From Acetatifactor sp. (GTDB lineage: Bacteria; Bacillota; Clostridia; Lachnospirales; Lachnospiraceae): 54,664 nt of DNA. Shown here piece after piece: positions 43,206-52,023 of this stretch. The DNA lies in NCBI GenBank assembly GCA_016293615.1, contig JAEDDX010000008.1, positions 1 through 54,664 of the forward strand, given 5' to 3'. A program made the position numbers and the translations under genes. Every line of letters starts with the position of its first letter. Positions within the stretch are counted from its first letter, which is position 1. The notes beneath the pieces were generated by a model, which was given only the letters and a program-made list of their open reading frames with translations, did no database searches and was not told the DNA's origin.

Positions 43206-43844
43206 ATGGAATTTATTGAAGTATCTGCAAAGACGGTAAATGACGCTATCACTGAAGCCTGTCAGAAGCTTGGTGTAACCAGTGACAGACTGGAAGTGGA
43301 AGTAGTAGAAGAAGGTTCCAGCGGATTTCTTGGAATCGGGTCCAAGCCTGCAGTGATCAAGGCTGCAGTGAAGGAAGAAAAAATCGTAATCACACCCGAG
43401 ATGAGCGCAAAGAATTTCTTACATGATGTATTTGCTGCCATGAATATGGGCGTAGTCATTGATGTGAAGTATAACGAAGAAGAAAAAGAAATGGATATTG
43501 ATTTGAGCGGTGATGATATGGGTGTTCTGATCGGTAAGAGAGGACAGACCCTTGATTCTCTTCAGTATCTGGTATCCCTGGTTGTCAACAAAGAATCTGA
43601 GGACTATATCAGAGTAAAAGTTGACACTGAAAACTATCGTGAAAGAAGAAAGGAAACTCTTGAGAACCTTGCTAAAAACATTGCTTACAAGGTTAAGAGA
43701 ACCAGAAGAAGCGTTTCTTTGGAGCCTATGAATCCTTATGAGAGACGTATTATCCATTCCGCTCTTCAGAATGACAGATATGTTACCACTCACAGTGAAG
43801 GGGAAGAGCCTTTCAGAAAAGTAGTTGTAACACTGAAGAAATAG
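43206..43844 (+). CDS. khpB: RNA-binding protein KhpB (Jag)
   Basis: A 212-residue protein with an N-terminal Jag domain (VSAKTVNDAITEACQKLGV, with GFLGIGSKPA), a KH domain (GVLIGKRGQTLDSLQYLVS) and a C-terminal R3H domain (MNPYERRIIHSAL). Jag/KhpB binds RNA together with KhpA and influences cell division and sporulation genes. I prefer the ATG at 43206, where the Jag fold begins. An ATG at 43173, overlapping yidC, would add 11 odd residues. It follows yidC as in most Firmicutes. Confidence 0.92.
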   Translation: MEFIEVSAKTVNDAITEACQKLGVTSDRLEVEVVEEGSSGFLGIGSKPAVIKAAVKEEKIVITPEMSAKNFLHDVFAAMNMGVVIDVKYNEEEKEMDIDLSGDDMGVLIGKRGQTLDSLQYLVSLVVNKESEDYIRVKVDTENYRERRKETLENLAKNIAYKVKRTRRSVSLEPMNPYERRIIHSALQNDRYVTTHSEGEEPFRKVVVTLKK

Positions 43845-43866
43845 TTTTATAATTGATGTTGTCAGA

Positions 43867-43899
43867 AACCGGATATATTTAGGTATATCCGGTTTTCTT
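43867..43899 (+). terminator. Terminator after khpB
   Basis: AACCGGATATA and TATATCCGGTT form an 11-bp stem with a six-base loop, followed by TTCTT. It separates the rpmH-khpB group from mnmE. Confidence 0.85.
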
Positions 43900-43945
43900 A
43901 AAAGAAATTTTATTGGCATAATTTATGAGAGGCATAAGGTGACTT

Positions 43946-45373
43946 ATGTTTGAAAAAGAAACAATTGCGGCAATTGCGACAGGGCTGACCGAGTCCGGTG
44001 TCGGTATTATCAGAATCAGCGGCGATAAATCAGTCGAAATAGGAGACAGTCTGTTTCGCTCTCCGTCAGGTAAGAGAATATTAGGTACGGCAGAAAGCCA
44101 TAGGCTGTATTATGGATATATAGTTGACGGTACGACAGAAAATAGTGATTGGAAGAATCATGTTATAGATGAAGTCATGATTTTTGTATTAAAGGCTCCC
44201 AGAAGTTATACAGGGGAGGATACCGTAGAAATACAGTGTCATGGCGGTGTACTGGTGATGAAGAGAATTCTGGAAGCTGCTTTGAAGGCAGGCGCAAGAC
44301 TTTCCGAGCCCGGCGAGTTTACAAAGAGAGCTTTCTTAAACGGAAGGATAGATCTGACGAAGGCAGAGGCAGTTATGGATTTGATTCATTCTCAGAATGA
44401 ATACGCGCTGACTTCTTCTGTCAGCCAATTGCAGGGTAATCTATATCAAAAGATTCAGGATTTCAGAGAAAAGATACTCTATGAGATTGCTTTTATTGAA
44501 TCCGCATTAGATGATCCTGAACATATCAGTCTGGATGGTTATAGTGAAAGGATTCTGCGTATTCTTTCAGAGGTTTCCGGTGAAATCATGAAATTGATTT
44601 CTTCCTTCGATAACGGCCGTATCATCCGGGAAGGTATCAGCACGGTGATCGTGGGAAAACCGAATGCAGGAAAGTCTTCCCTGTTGAATCTTTTTGTAGG
44701 AGAAGAAAGGGCGATCGTTACGGATATTGCCGGAACCACCAGAGATATCATTCGTGAGACAGTAAAATTGGGTGACATCAGTCTGAATATTGTCGATACT
44801 GCGGGTATCAGAGAAACAAATGATCTAGTCGAAAGAATTGGTGTTGATAAGGCAATAAAATGTGCCGAAGACGCCGATCTGGTCTTATATGTGGTGGATT
44901 CTTCCGTACCTCTGGATAGAAATGACACAAGCATCATTTCTATTCTGAAATCTAAGAAAACCGTTATTTTGCTGAATAAAACGGACTTATGCACCGTGGT
45001 TTCAAAGGAAGATATGGAAGCTTTTTTGCATGAGAACAAAATAAATAATGACAAATGTGTCATATTACATTTTTCCGCAAAGGACAGCTTTGGAATAGAA
45101 GAATTGACCTCAGTTGTAACAGAAATGTTTTTCCGCGGAGACATCAAAATCAATGATGAAATCATGATTACCAATACCCGTCATAAAGAAGCTCTGACGG
45201 AGGCATATCAGTCTTTATTGCTTGTCAGGAAAAGTGTGGAGGACGAAATGTCGGAGGATTTCTATTCCATTGATTTGATGAATGCTTATGCGAGTCTTGG
45301 CAGGATTATCGGGGAACAGGTCGATGATGACCTTGTCGAAGAGATTTTCAGTAAGTTCTGTATGGGTAAATAA
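43946..45373 (+). CDS. mnmE: tRNA modification GTPase MnmE
   Basis: A 475-residue GTPase that, with MnmG, adds the carboxymethylaminomethyl group to wobble U34 of tRNAs. The tetrahydrofolate-binding N-terminal domain comes first. The inserted G domain has GKPNAGKSSLLN (~235), the IAGTTRD switch, DTAGIRET and NKTDL. The C-terminal CxGK ending is present as CMGK. The ATG at 43946 follows ATAAGGTGACTT. mnmG follows after about 30 bases. Confidence 0.96.
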   Translation: MFEKETIAAIATGLTESGVGIIRISGDKSVEIGDSLFRSPSGKRILGTAESHRLYYGYIVDGTTENSDWKNHVIDEVMIFVLKAPRSYTGEDTVEIQCHGGVLVMKRILEAALKAGARLSEPGEFTKRAFLNGRIDLTKAEAVMDLIHSQNEYALTSSVSQLQGNLYQKIQDFREKILYEIAFIESALDDPEHISLDGYSERILRILSEVSGEIMKLISSFDNGRIIREGISTVIVGKPNAGKSSLLNLFVGEERAIVTDIAGTTRDIIRETVKLGDISLNIVDTAGIRETNDLVERIGVDKAIKCAEDADLVLYVVDSSVPLDRNDTSIISILKSKKTVILLNKTDLCTVVSKEDMEAFLHENKINNDKCVILHFSAKDSFGIEELTSVVTEMFFRGDIKINDEIMITNTRHKEALTEAYQSLLLVRKSVEDEMSEDFYSIDLMNAYASLGRIIGEQVDDDLVEEIFSKFCMGK

Positions 45374-45404
45374 GAAGATTGACCTGGAAAGGTATTGTAC
45401 GAAT

Positions 45405-47318
45405 ATGGAAATAAGAGAAAAAGTGGATGTTTGCGTTGTAGGAGCCGGACATGCCGGATGTGAGGCGGCGTTGGCTTGCGCAAGACTTGGACTGGAAACT
45501 GTCATTTTTACTGTCAGTGTTGACAGTATTGCATTGATGCCCTGTAATCCGAATATCGGTGGCTCTTCTAAGGGGCATCTTGTGAGAGAACTGGATGCAC
45601 TTGGCGGCGAGATGGGTAAAAACATTGATAAAACATTTATTCAGTCTAAAATGTTGAATATCTCCAAAGGACCGGCTGTTCATTCCCTTCGCGCGCAGGC
45701 CGATAAGGCAGAATATACCCGTTCCATGAGAACTGTTCTGGAGAATCAGGAGAATCTTACGATCAAACAGGCAGAAGTCTGTGAGATTCTATGGGAAGAC
45801 TGCGGAGAAGATAAGAAAAAAGTGACAGGTGTCAAAACCTTTACGGGTGCGGTTTATGAAGCAAAAGCAGTGGTTTTGTGTACGGGAACTTATCTCAAGG
45901 CGAGATGTCTTTGTGGCGAAGCAATCACCCATACCGGCCCGAACGGCTTGCAGGCTGCAAATCATCTCACGGATTCCCTGAAGGAGATGGGAATCGAGCT
46001 TCGAAGATTTAAGACCGGTACACCTGCCAGAATGGATAAGAGGAGCATTGATTTTTCCAAGATGGAAGAACAGTTTGGTGATGAGAGAGTCGTACCCTTT
46101 TCCTTTAGTACAGACCCTGAATCTGTCCAAAAGGAACAGGTATCCTGCTGGCTGACCTACACAAACGAGAAGACACATGAAATCATCAGAGCAAATCTGG
46201 ACAGATCGCCTATTTATGCCGGCATTATTGAGGGAACAGGTCCCAGATATTGTCCTTCTATTGAAGATAAGGTCGTAAAGTTTGCAGAGAAGGAGAGACA
46301 TCAGGTCTTTCTTGAGCCGGAAGGACTTTATACCAATGAAATGTATGTCGGCGGTATGTCGTCCTCTCTTCCGGAGGATGTCCAGCTTGCAATGTATCGA
46401 ACCGTTCCGGGACTGGAACATTGTAAGATCGTTCGTAATGCGTATGCAATCGAGTACGACTGTATCAACGCCAGACAATTATACCCTTCTCTTGAATTTA
46501 AGATGATAGAAGGATTGTTCAGCGGTGGACAGTTTAACGGAAGCAGCGGATATGAAGAAGCTGCCTGCCAGGGTTTGATTGCAGGAATCAACGCTGCCAT
46601 GAAGATTTTGGGAAAAGAAGCTTTGGTATTAGACCGTTCTGAGAGTTATATCGGTGTTCTGATAGATGATCTTGTCACAAAGGATAACCGAGAGCCTTAT
46701 CGCATGATGACTTCCAGAGCAGAATACAGACTTCTTTTGCGTCAGGACAATGCAGATTTGAGACTTCGCAAAAAGGGTTATCAGGTCGGTCTGATTTCTG
46801 AGGATGAATATCAGGCGCTTTTGATCAAAGAAAAGCAGATTCAGCAGGAAATCGAGCGTCTGAAGAATACCTTTGTGGGAGGCAGCAGAGAGATTCAGGA
46901 ATTTTTGGAGAAGCATCAAAGTTCCTGCTTAAAAACGGCAGTCAGTCTCGCTGAATTGATCTGTCGACCGGAATTAAACTATGAGGTTTTAGGTGAGATT
47001 GATAAGGATAGAACGCCCCTTCCTCAAAATGTAATTGAGCAGGTTGAGATTGAGATCAAATATGAAGGATATATTGTCAGACAAAAAAAGCAGGTCGAGC
47101 AATATAAGAAAATGGATCAGAAGATGATTCCAAAGGATATTGATTATGATGCAGTTCCTTCTCTCAGATTAGAAGCGCGTCAGAAGCTCAAACTGTTTCT
47201 TCCCGTGTCCATTGGTCAGGCGTCCAGAATCTCAGGAGTTTCTCCTGCAGATATATCAGTTCTTTTAATTTATTTGGAGCATTATGAAAGAAAAGAGGTG
47301 TGCGGTGAATCAGTATAA
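45405..47318 (+). CDS. mnmG: tRNA uridine-5-carboxymethylaminomethyl modification enzyme MnmG
   Basis: A 637-residue FAD-dependent partner of MnmE. The FAD-binding start VVGAGHAGCEAALA, the PCNPNIGGSSKGHLVRE block and the C-terminal region around YIVRQKKQVEQYKKM are characteristic. I place the start at ATG 45405, where the Rossmann strand begins. The frame extends 41 codons upstream into mnmE without support. GGAAAGG is 12 bases upstream, rather far. rsmG overlaps its 3' end. Confidence 0.96.
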   Translation: MEIREKVDVCVVGAGHAGCEAALACARLGLETVIFTVSVDSIALMPCNPNIGGSSKGHLVRELDALGGEMGKNIDKTFIQSKMLNISKGPAVHSLRAQADKAEYTRSMRTVLENQENLTIKQAEVCEILWEDCGEDKKKVTGVKTFTGAVYEAKAVVLCTGTYLKARCLCGEAITHTGPNGLQAANHLTDSLKEMGIELRRFKTGTPARMDKRSIDFSKMEEQFGDERVVPFSFSTDPESVQKEQVSCWLTYTNEKTHEIIRANLDRSPIYAGIIEGTGPRYCPSIEDKVVKFAEKERHQVFLEPEGLYTNEMYVGGMSSSLPEDVQLAMYRTVPGLEHCKIVRNAYAIEYDCINARQLYPSLEFKMIEGLFSGGQFNGSSGYEEAACQGLIAGINAAMKILGKEALVLDRSESYIGVLIDDLVTKDNREPYRMMTSRAEYRLLLRQDNADLRLRKKGYQVGLISEDEYQALLIKEKQIQQEIERLKNTFVGGSREIQEFLEKHQSSCLKTAVSLAELICRPELNYEVLGEIDKDRTPLPQNVIEQVEIEIKYEGYIVRQKKQVEQYKKMDQKMIPKDIDYDAVPSLRLEARQKLKLFLPVSIGQASRISGVSPADISVLLIYLEHYERKEVCGESV

Positions 47319-48030
47319 TGTAGATAGTTTCTTAAGTGATTTGGAAAAAATGCATATTACATTGTCCCGGGAACAGACAGAGCAATTTCTGACTTATTAT
47401 GAACTGCTGGTGGAATGGAACAGTTTTATGAATCTGACTTCCATCACGGAGTATCAGGATGTAATGAAAAAGCATTTTGTGGATAGCCTCTCTTTGCATA
47501 CAATTATGGACTTACATCAGCCTTTGTCTGTGATAGATGTGGGTACGGGAGCGGGTTTCCCGGGGTTGGCATTGAAAATCGCTTTTCCGGAACTAAAGGT
47601 CACACTTTTGGATTCTCTTAACAAAAGAGTAACTTTTCTTAATACCGTAATAGAGAAACTTGGTTTGTCCGGTATCAAAGCAGTTCACGGCAGAGCGGAA
47701 GATTATGTAAAACAGGGAAATGTCAGGGAGCAATTTGATCTGTGTGTTTCCAGGGCGGTTTCCAATCTTGCCACTTTGTCAGAGTATTGTATGCCATATG
47801 TGAAAGTGGGAGGAAAGTTTATTCCTTACAAATCCGAGAAAATTCATGAGGAAATTGCAGAGGCAGGCAAAGCGATTACAATTCTGGGCGGACAGATGAC
47901 AGAACTGATAGAATTTCACTTGCCGGATTCCGACCTGTATCGCTGCTTTCCCGTCATAGAAAAGAAGAAAGAGACACCTAAGAAATATCCCCGAAAAGCC
48001 GGCCTTCCGACAAAAGAGCCTATTAAATAA
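47305..48030 (+). CDS. rsmG: 16S rRNA (guanine-N7) methyltransferase RsmG
   Basis: A 241-residue methyltransferase for G527 of 16S rRNA. The conserved front (YYELLVEWNSFMNLTSITEY), the SAM loop DVGTGAGFPGLALKIAFPE and RAVSNLATLSEY are all present. I prefer the GTG start at 47305, which has AAAGAGG six bases upstream and overlaps mnmG by 14 bases. An in-frame ATG at 47284 would add seven residues. The order mnmE-mnmG-rsmG is conserved in Firmicutes. Confidence 0.94.
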   Translation: MNQYNVDSFLSDLEKMHITLSREQTEQFLTYYELLVEWNSFMNLTSITEYQDVMKKHFVDSLSLHTIMDLHQPLSVIDVGTGAGFPGLALKIAFPELKVTLLDSLNKRVTFLNTVIEKLGLSGIKAVHGRAEDYVKQGNVREQFDLCVSRAVSNLATLSEYCMPYVKVGGKFIPYKSEKIHEEIAEAGKAITILGGQMTELIEFHLPDSDLYRCFPVIEKKKETPKKYPRKAGLPTKEPIK

Positions 48031-48072
48031 CAGTTATAAGTTATCAATATAACATTTATAGAGGATAAGGGT

Positions 48073-49017
48073 ATGAATACAAATAGTCATGACATTCTGG
48101 TTGCACTTTTGAGTAAATTAAAAATAGACTGTATCACCTTGGATGAGCGAATCAATGCCGTGTCCAGAGAACTAAGTGATGTGGAAACTTATCTGATCAA
48201 GATGACAAAAACTGATTTTGATGAGTATCGCTTTTTCTCTCCGAGAACAGATTCTCAGAATTACTTTCAGCAAATGGAGTATAAGAAAGACGAGAGAAAA
48301 AAGCTTGATACAGAGTTGTATTATTTGAAAAATCAGAAGAAAAATCTGCAAGAAGAAATTCAGCAACTGGAAACTGTACTGGCAATTGAAAAGAATCATA
48401 CGGTCGAATTGAGTTTGAATCAGAGGGACAGACAAAGAGCTGCAAAGCAATTACATGATGACCCTGTTTCTAGTCTGTTTCTCACAGTACAGAAATTGGA
48501 AAGAAGTCAGCTTGATGTTATTCAGGCACCAAAGAAAGTTCAGGAAGAGCTAAAAGAAATCTGTCATAATATCAATCAAACCATAGATGACTTGAACGAA
48601 ATCATTTTTGATATATATCCTTCTCTTTATGGGCATATCAGCATAAAGGATATCTTTGGTAAGAAAGCTGAAATACTGGAGCAGAAACATGGATACAAAG
48701 TTGATTGCCGGATAGAAGATGTTTCATGTGAAACAATTTTATCAGTGATCCATATTTACCATATTATTCAGGAATGTCTTCTCAATATTGAGAAACATGC
48801 AAATGCTAAAAAAGTTCAGTTGATCGGACAAAATTATTTTCAAAAGTATGTGATTGAAATTCATGATGACGGAATAGGATTTAGCGGTAAAGAAGATGAT
48901 TATGGGGATGGATTGAAAATGGTTAAGGACAGAGTCATTCTGTTAAATGGTCAAATGAAGATTACTTCAAAATCACATCACGGAACCTCTGTTGAAATAG
49001 AAATTCCATTGAATTAG
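48073..49017 (+). CDS. Cytoplasmic DegS-like sensor histidine kinase (orphan)
   Basis: A 314-residue soluble kinase without membrane segments. Residues ~20-125 form long charged helices, probably a coiled coil. A HisKA_3-type dimerisation helix with phospho-His128 follows (RQRAAKQLHDDPVSSL). The HATPase has the N box (IIQECLLNIEKHANA), IHDDGIGF and GDGLKMVKDRV. The layout resembles DegS of Bacillus, a cytoplasmic NarL-type kinase. No response regulator lies beside it, so its partner is elsewhere. The ATG at 48073 follows GAGGATAAGGGT. It sits between rsmG and parA, an unusual place for a kinase. Confidence 0.82.
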   Translation: MNTNSHDILVALLSKLKIDCITLDERINAVSRELSDVETYLIKMTKTDFDEYRFFSPRTDSQNYFQQMEYKKDERKKLDTELYYLKNQKKNLQEEIQQLETVLAIEKNHTVELSLNQRDRQRAAKQLHDDPVSSLFLTVQKLERSQLDVIQAPKKVQEELKEICHNINQTIDDLNEIIFDIYPSLYGHISIKDIFGKKAEILEQKHGYKVDCRIEDVSCETILSVIHIYHIIQECLLNIEKHANAKKVQLIGQNYFQKYVIEIHDDGIGFSGKEDDYGDGLKMVKDRVILLNGQMKITSKSHHGTSVEIEIPLN

Positions 49018-49024
49018 TTTTTGT

Positions 49025-49059
49025 AAGCGGCTATCTGTTCATTGAATAGATAGCCGCTT
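49025..49059 (+). terminator. Terminator-like stem-loop after the DegS-like kinase
   Basis: AAGCGGCTATCT pairs perfectly with AGATAGCCGCTT around an 11-base loop, seven bases after the kinase stop. Only scattered Ts follow (GTCTGTT), but the 12-bp stem is strong. Confidence 0.7.
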
Positions 49060-49092
49060 GTCTGTTAAAACCCACGGTACTTATTACCTGTA

Positions 49093-49252
49093 TGTCAGTT
49101 CCAGACACGCAAGGGTGGCTGAGTGGGAATGTCCCGGGCTTGCCCGGGGTATTCTCCGCAAAATCGGTTGTATCTGAAAAAGACACGCAGGGCTTACCCG
49201 GACATTTCCAACGAAACCGGTTGTATAAACAACTGACACAGAATTTGCCCTG
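49093..49252 (+). ncRNA. Candidate structured RNA or degenerate repeat segment
   Basis: A GC-rich island in an AT-rich gap. TGTCAGTT (49093-49100) and AACTGACA (49231-49238) close it. Inside is a long hairpin (49125-49157), with CCCGGGC/GCCCGGG extended by GGGAAT/ATTCTCC across a GT/GT internal loop. Two units share AGACACGCA (49103, 49181), GGGCTTnCCCGG (49136, 49190) and CGGTTGTAT (49165, 49218). CAGGGC (49188) can pair with GCCCTG (49247). There is no matching RNA family I recognise and no open frame. It may be a small RNA, a cis element or decayed repeats. Confidence 0.35.
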
Positions 49253-49263
49253 GGACGCCTTTT

Positions 49264-49349
49264 AAAGAAATTTTATATTATGCTGCAACCAGGTACGCAG
49301 TACATTGGCATGTATCCCAAAGAAATTTATATTAGATTATGCATGTATC
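49264..49349. repeat. Imperfect direct repeats upstream of parS
   Basis: AAAGAAATTTTATATTATGC (49264-49283) recurs with small changes at 49319-49342, and GCATGTATC occurs at 49309 and 49341. They continue the repetitive character of the preceding segment. The stretch to 49408 otherwise shows nothing. Confidence 0.4.
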
Positions 49350-49408
49350 AGCGATATATGATTCTGAAAGAGAAGTATTGTAAATAATACTATATATAGT
49401 GATTATGG

Positions 49409-49438
49409 TCAAAAATGTTTCACGTGAAACATTTTTGA
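49409..49438. promoter_or_regulatory. parS site 1 (perfect)
   Basis: TGTTTCACGTGAAACA (49416-49431) matches the universal ParB-binding consensus exactly. The flanks extend it to a perfect 30-bp palindrome. It lies 345 bases upstream of parA and would be the loading site for ParB. Confidence 0.95.
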
Positions 49439-49463
49439 TAAAATCTAGTGATATACCAGATAA

Positions 49464-49479
49464 TGTTTCACATGAAACA
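49464..49479. promoter_or_regulatory. parS site 2 (one mismatch)
   Basis: TGTTTCACATGAAACA differs from parS consensus only in the centre (CATG for CGTG), 48 bases from site 1. Nearby partial half-sites (GTGAAACA at 49508 and 49520) may be decayed copies. Confidence 0.75.
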
Positions 49480-49742
49480 TTTTACCCAATATATAGGTCT
49501 ATTAATTGTGAAACAATTGTGTGAAACAAAAACATTTTCAATTTATGTTACAAAGAGAACACTAGATATAGTATTTGTGCAAAAATCAAGGGATGTGTTC
49601 ATACATGTTTATATCAGTCGAAAAATTATTCAAGTATGGATATAGTTGAGCAGTATTTGATCATCTGTCATGATTTTAATATTCGTTTTATAAAGACATT
49701 TATAAAAAGCTAAACAAAGTCCTAGATATATAAAGTATTTAG

Positions 49743-49751
49743 TGTTATAAT
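49743..49751 (+). promoter_or_regulatory. Candidate parAB promoter
   Basis: TGTTATAAT is an extended -10 with a perfect TATAAT, 31 bases upstream of the parA start. No good -35 is seen. The sequence from 49480 to 49742 is AT-rich and holds no believable gene; a 65-codon frame there lacks a ribosome site. Confidence 0.4.
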
Positions 49752-49782
49752 TGATAAGCATATTTAAGGAAAGGATTCAACT

Positions 49783-50547
49783 ATGGGAAGAATCATTGCG
49801 GTTGCCAATCAAAAAGGCGGTGTAGGAAAGACGACGACTTCAATTAACCTTTCTTCTTGTCTTGCAGAAAAAGGCAAGAAGATTTTGGTAATTGATACCG
49901 ATCCTCAGGGAAATACCACCAGCGGATTTGGCGTAGATAAAAATAATGTAGAAAATACAATTTACGAATTAATTTTAGGGGAATGCAGTATCCGGGATGC
50001 GATTATCCGGGAGGTAATTCCGAATGTTTCCATTATTCCGACCAATGTGAATCTGGCAGCGGCGGAGATTGAGTTAATTGGTGTGGAAAAGAAGGAATAC
50101 CTTTTGCGCAATGAAGTGGATTACATCAGAGACGAGTATGATTTTATTATCATTGACTGTCCTCCTTCATTGAACATGCTTACGATCAATGCTATGACAA
50201 CAGCCGGCAGTGTATTGGTACCTATCCAATGTGAGTACTATGCGCTAGAGGGTTTGAGTCAGTTGATACATACCATCAATCTTGTAAAAGCAAGACTGAA
50301 TCCCGAGCTGGACATGGAAGGTGTCGTATTTACCATGTATGATATGAGAACAAACCTGTCTGCTCAGGTGGTGGAAAATGTGAAAGCCAATCTGAATCAT
50401 AAGATTTTCAATACACTGATTCCGAGAAATGTCAGACTTGCAGAGGCACCGAGTTTTGGTATGCCTATCAACATATACGATCCAAAGTCGGCAGGTGCTG
50501 AAGCTTACAGAAGTTTAGCCCAGGAAATCATAGAGAATACTCGATAA
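49783..50547 (+). CDS. parA: Chromosome-partitioning ATPase ParA (Soj)
   Basis: A 254-residue ParA/MinD-type ATPase. The deviant Walker A KGGVGKTTTSINL (~11) has the signature lysine, Walker A' is VIDTDPQGN, and Walker B is IIIDCPPSLNML. There is no N-terminal helix-turn-helix, so it is the small chromosomal Soj type. With ParB and parS it directs origin segregation and, in Bacillus, controls DnaA. The ATG at 49783 follows AAGGAAAGGATTCAACT. parB follows after 14 bases. Confidence 0.96.
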   Translation: MGRIIAVANQKGGVGKTTTSINLSSCLAEKGKKILVIDTDPQGNTTSGFGVDKNNVENTIYELILGECSIRDAIIREVIPNVSIIPTNVNLAAAEIELIGVEKKEYLLRNEVDYIRDEYDFIIIDCPPSLNMLTINAMTTAGSVLVPIQCEYYALEGLSQLIHTINLVKARLNPELDMEGVVFTMYDMRTNLSAQVVENVKANLNHKIFNTLIPRNVRLAEAPSFGMPINIYDPKSAGAEAYRSLAQEIIENTR

Positions 50548-50561
50548 AGGCAGGTAATAAT

Positions 50562-51464
50562 ATGGCTGTAAAAACAAGAGGATTGGGGAAGGGACTCGAT
50601 TTGCTCATACCCAATGCAATCGGTGAAGAAGAAACCAAAAAGACCGTTGAGGAGCCTAAGAAAGAGGAAGTAAGAGGAGCAGAAACCATTGTTAAGATTA
50701 CAAAGGTGGAGCCTAACAGGAAGCAGCCCAGAAAGACTTTTGGTGAGGATGCTTTGCAGGAGCTTGCGGATTCTATCAAGCAGTTCGGCCTGATTCAGCC
50801 GATTTTGGTTCAGGATCGGGAAGATCATTATGAGATTATTGCCGGTGAGAGAAGATGGCGCGCTGCCAAGATGGCAGGGTTAAAGGAAGTTCCTGTTATC
50901 ATTCGAAAGTATACCGAGAAGGAAATCATGGAGATCTCCCTGATTGAAAATATTCAGAGAGAGAATCTGAATCCGATCGAAGAGGCTCAGGCGTATAAGA
51001 GACTGCTGACAGAATTTCACATGAAACAGGATGAGATCGCAGAGAGAGTTTCCAAGAGCAGAGCAGCTGTTGCAAATTCCATGAGATTGCTCAAGCTTGG
51101 TGAAGAAGTACAGCAAATGGTCGTGGAAGAGATGATATCCACCGGACATGCCCGTGCACTTCTTGCCATTGAGGACAAGGATGAGCAGTACACGATTGCC
51201 CAGAAAATTTTTGATGAGAAGTTAAGTGTAAGAGATGTAGAGAAACTGGTGAAGAATCTCAATAAACCCATTAAGCCTGCAAAGAGAGTCGTGGATGACA
51301 AGACAATGGAACTCATCTACAGAGACTTGGAGGAAAAACTGAAATCCCGACTGAGTACGAAGGTCAGCATCAAAGGCAAAACAAAAGGTGCCGGTACGAT
51401 TGAAATTGAGTTCTATGATGGGACAGATTTGGAGCGTCTCATAGAGATGTTAGGAAATCAATAA
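50562..51464 (+). CDS. parB: Chromosome-partitioning protein ParB (Spo0J)
   Basis: A 300-residue CTP-dependent clamp. The CTP-binding N-terminal domain has PRKTFGEDALQELADSIKQFG, ENIQRENLNPIEEA and GERRWRAAKMAG. The helix-turn-helix that reads parS is IAERVSKSRAAVANSMRLLKL (~160), and the C-terminal dimerisation domain ends the protein. Two parS sites lie upstream of parA. The ATG at 50562 follows AAAGGCAGGTAATAAT. Confidence 0.96.
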   Translation: MAVKTRGLGKGLDLLIPNAIGEEETKKTVEEPKKEEVRGAETIVKITKVEPNRKQPRKTFGEDALQELADSIKQFGLIQPILVQDREDHYEIIAGERRWRAAKMAGLKEVPVIIRKYTEKEIMEISLIENIQRENLNPIEEAQAYKRLLTEFHMKQDEIAERVSKSRAAVANSMRLLKLGEEVQQMVVEEMISTGHARALLAIEDKDEQYTIAQKIFDEKLSVRDVEKLVKNLNKPIKPAKRVVDDKTMELIYRDLEEKLKSRLSTKVSIKGKTKGAGTIEIEFYDGTDLERLIEMLGNQ

Positions 51465-51476
51465 GGAGAAATATAT

Positions 51477-51971
51477 ATGACAGGCAATGAGAATCTGATT
51501 CAAATTCTTTTGATTGGACTGATTGTTCTGGCTGTAGTAACGATAATACTGTTGATTCTGTTTCTGGTGCAGCTTTCTAAGATAAGATATCTTGAGAGAC
51601 GATTAAACCGATTTATGACCGGAAGAAATGCCCATAATCTTGAAAAAGAAATCGTTGGTCTGGTTGAAGATACCAAGATGATAAAAGCCTCAATTGAGGT
51701 CAACAAGAATGAGATGAAATCTATTTCAAAAAAAATGCAGCTGACTTATCAAAAGATGGGTTTGATCAAGTATGATGCATTTAAACAGATGGGCGGACAG
51801 CTCAGTTTCTGCCTGGCCCTGTTGAATGAGAATAATTCCGGCTTTATCATTAATTCAGTACACAGTACGGAAGGTTGCTATACGTATACAAAAGAGATTC
51901 GAAACGGTACCAGTGTCATCGATCTCGGAGAAGAAGAACAGGAAGTTCTCGCGATTGCGATGAATCAATAA
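51477..51971 (+). CDS. DUF4446 family membrane-anchored protein
   Basis: A 164-residue protein with one N-terminal transmembrane helix (~8-32) and a coiled-coil-like region (~33-95). A compact C-terminal domain (KYDAFKQMGGQLSFCLALL, then TYTKEIRNG) is typical of DUF4446. It begins 12 bases after parB (AAGGAGAAATATAT before the ATG) and lies before serS, a place it often holds in Clostridia. Function is unknown. The location suggests a link to origin segregation or the membrane, but this is inference. Confidence 0.8.
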   Translation: MTGNENLIQILLIGLIVLAVVTIILLILFLVQLSKIRYLERRLNRFMTGRNAHNLEKEIVGLVEDTKMIKASIEVNKNEMKSISKKMQLTYQKMGLIKYDAFKQMGGQLSFCLALLNENNSGFIINSVHSTEGCYTYTKEIRNGTSVIDLGEEEQEVLAIAMNQ

Positions 51972-52023
51972 ATACGATATATAAATAATATATTAACTAT
52001 ATAACGAAAGGTTGGTAATTTAA

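Noticed and set aside
49103..49175. tRNA-like reading of AAGGGTGGCTGAGTGG
   Set aside because: It begins like a tRNA-Ser D-arm region, but no acceptor pairing, anticodon stem or TTCRA T loop can be formed.
49448..49645. 65-codon frame beginning near parS site 2
   Set aside because: Its start overlaps the parS palindrome, it has no ribosome site, and its composition follows the AT-rich DNA.
51972..52023. Possible T-box leader for serS
   Set aside because: Only 52 bases separate DUF4446 and serS, with no specifier loop or AGGGTGGNACCGCG element.
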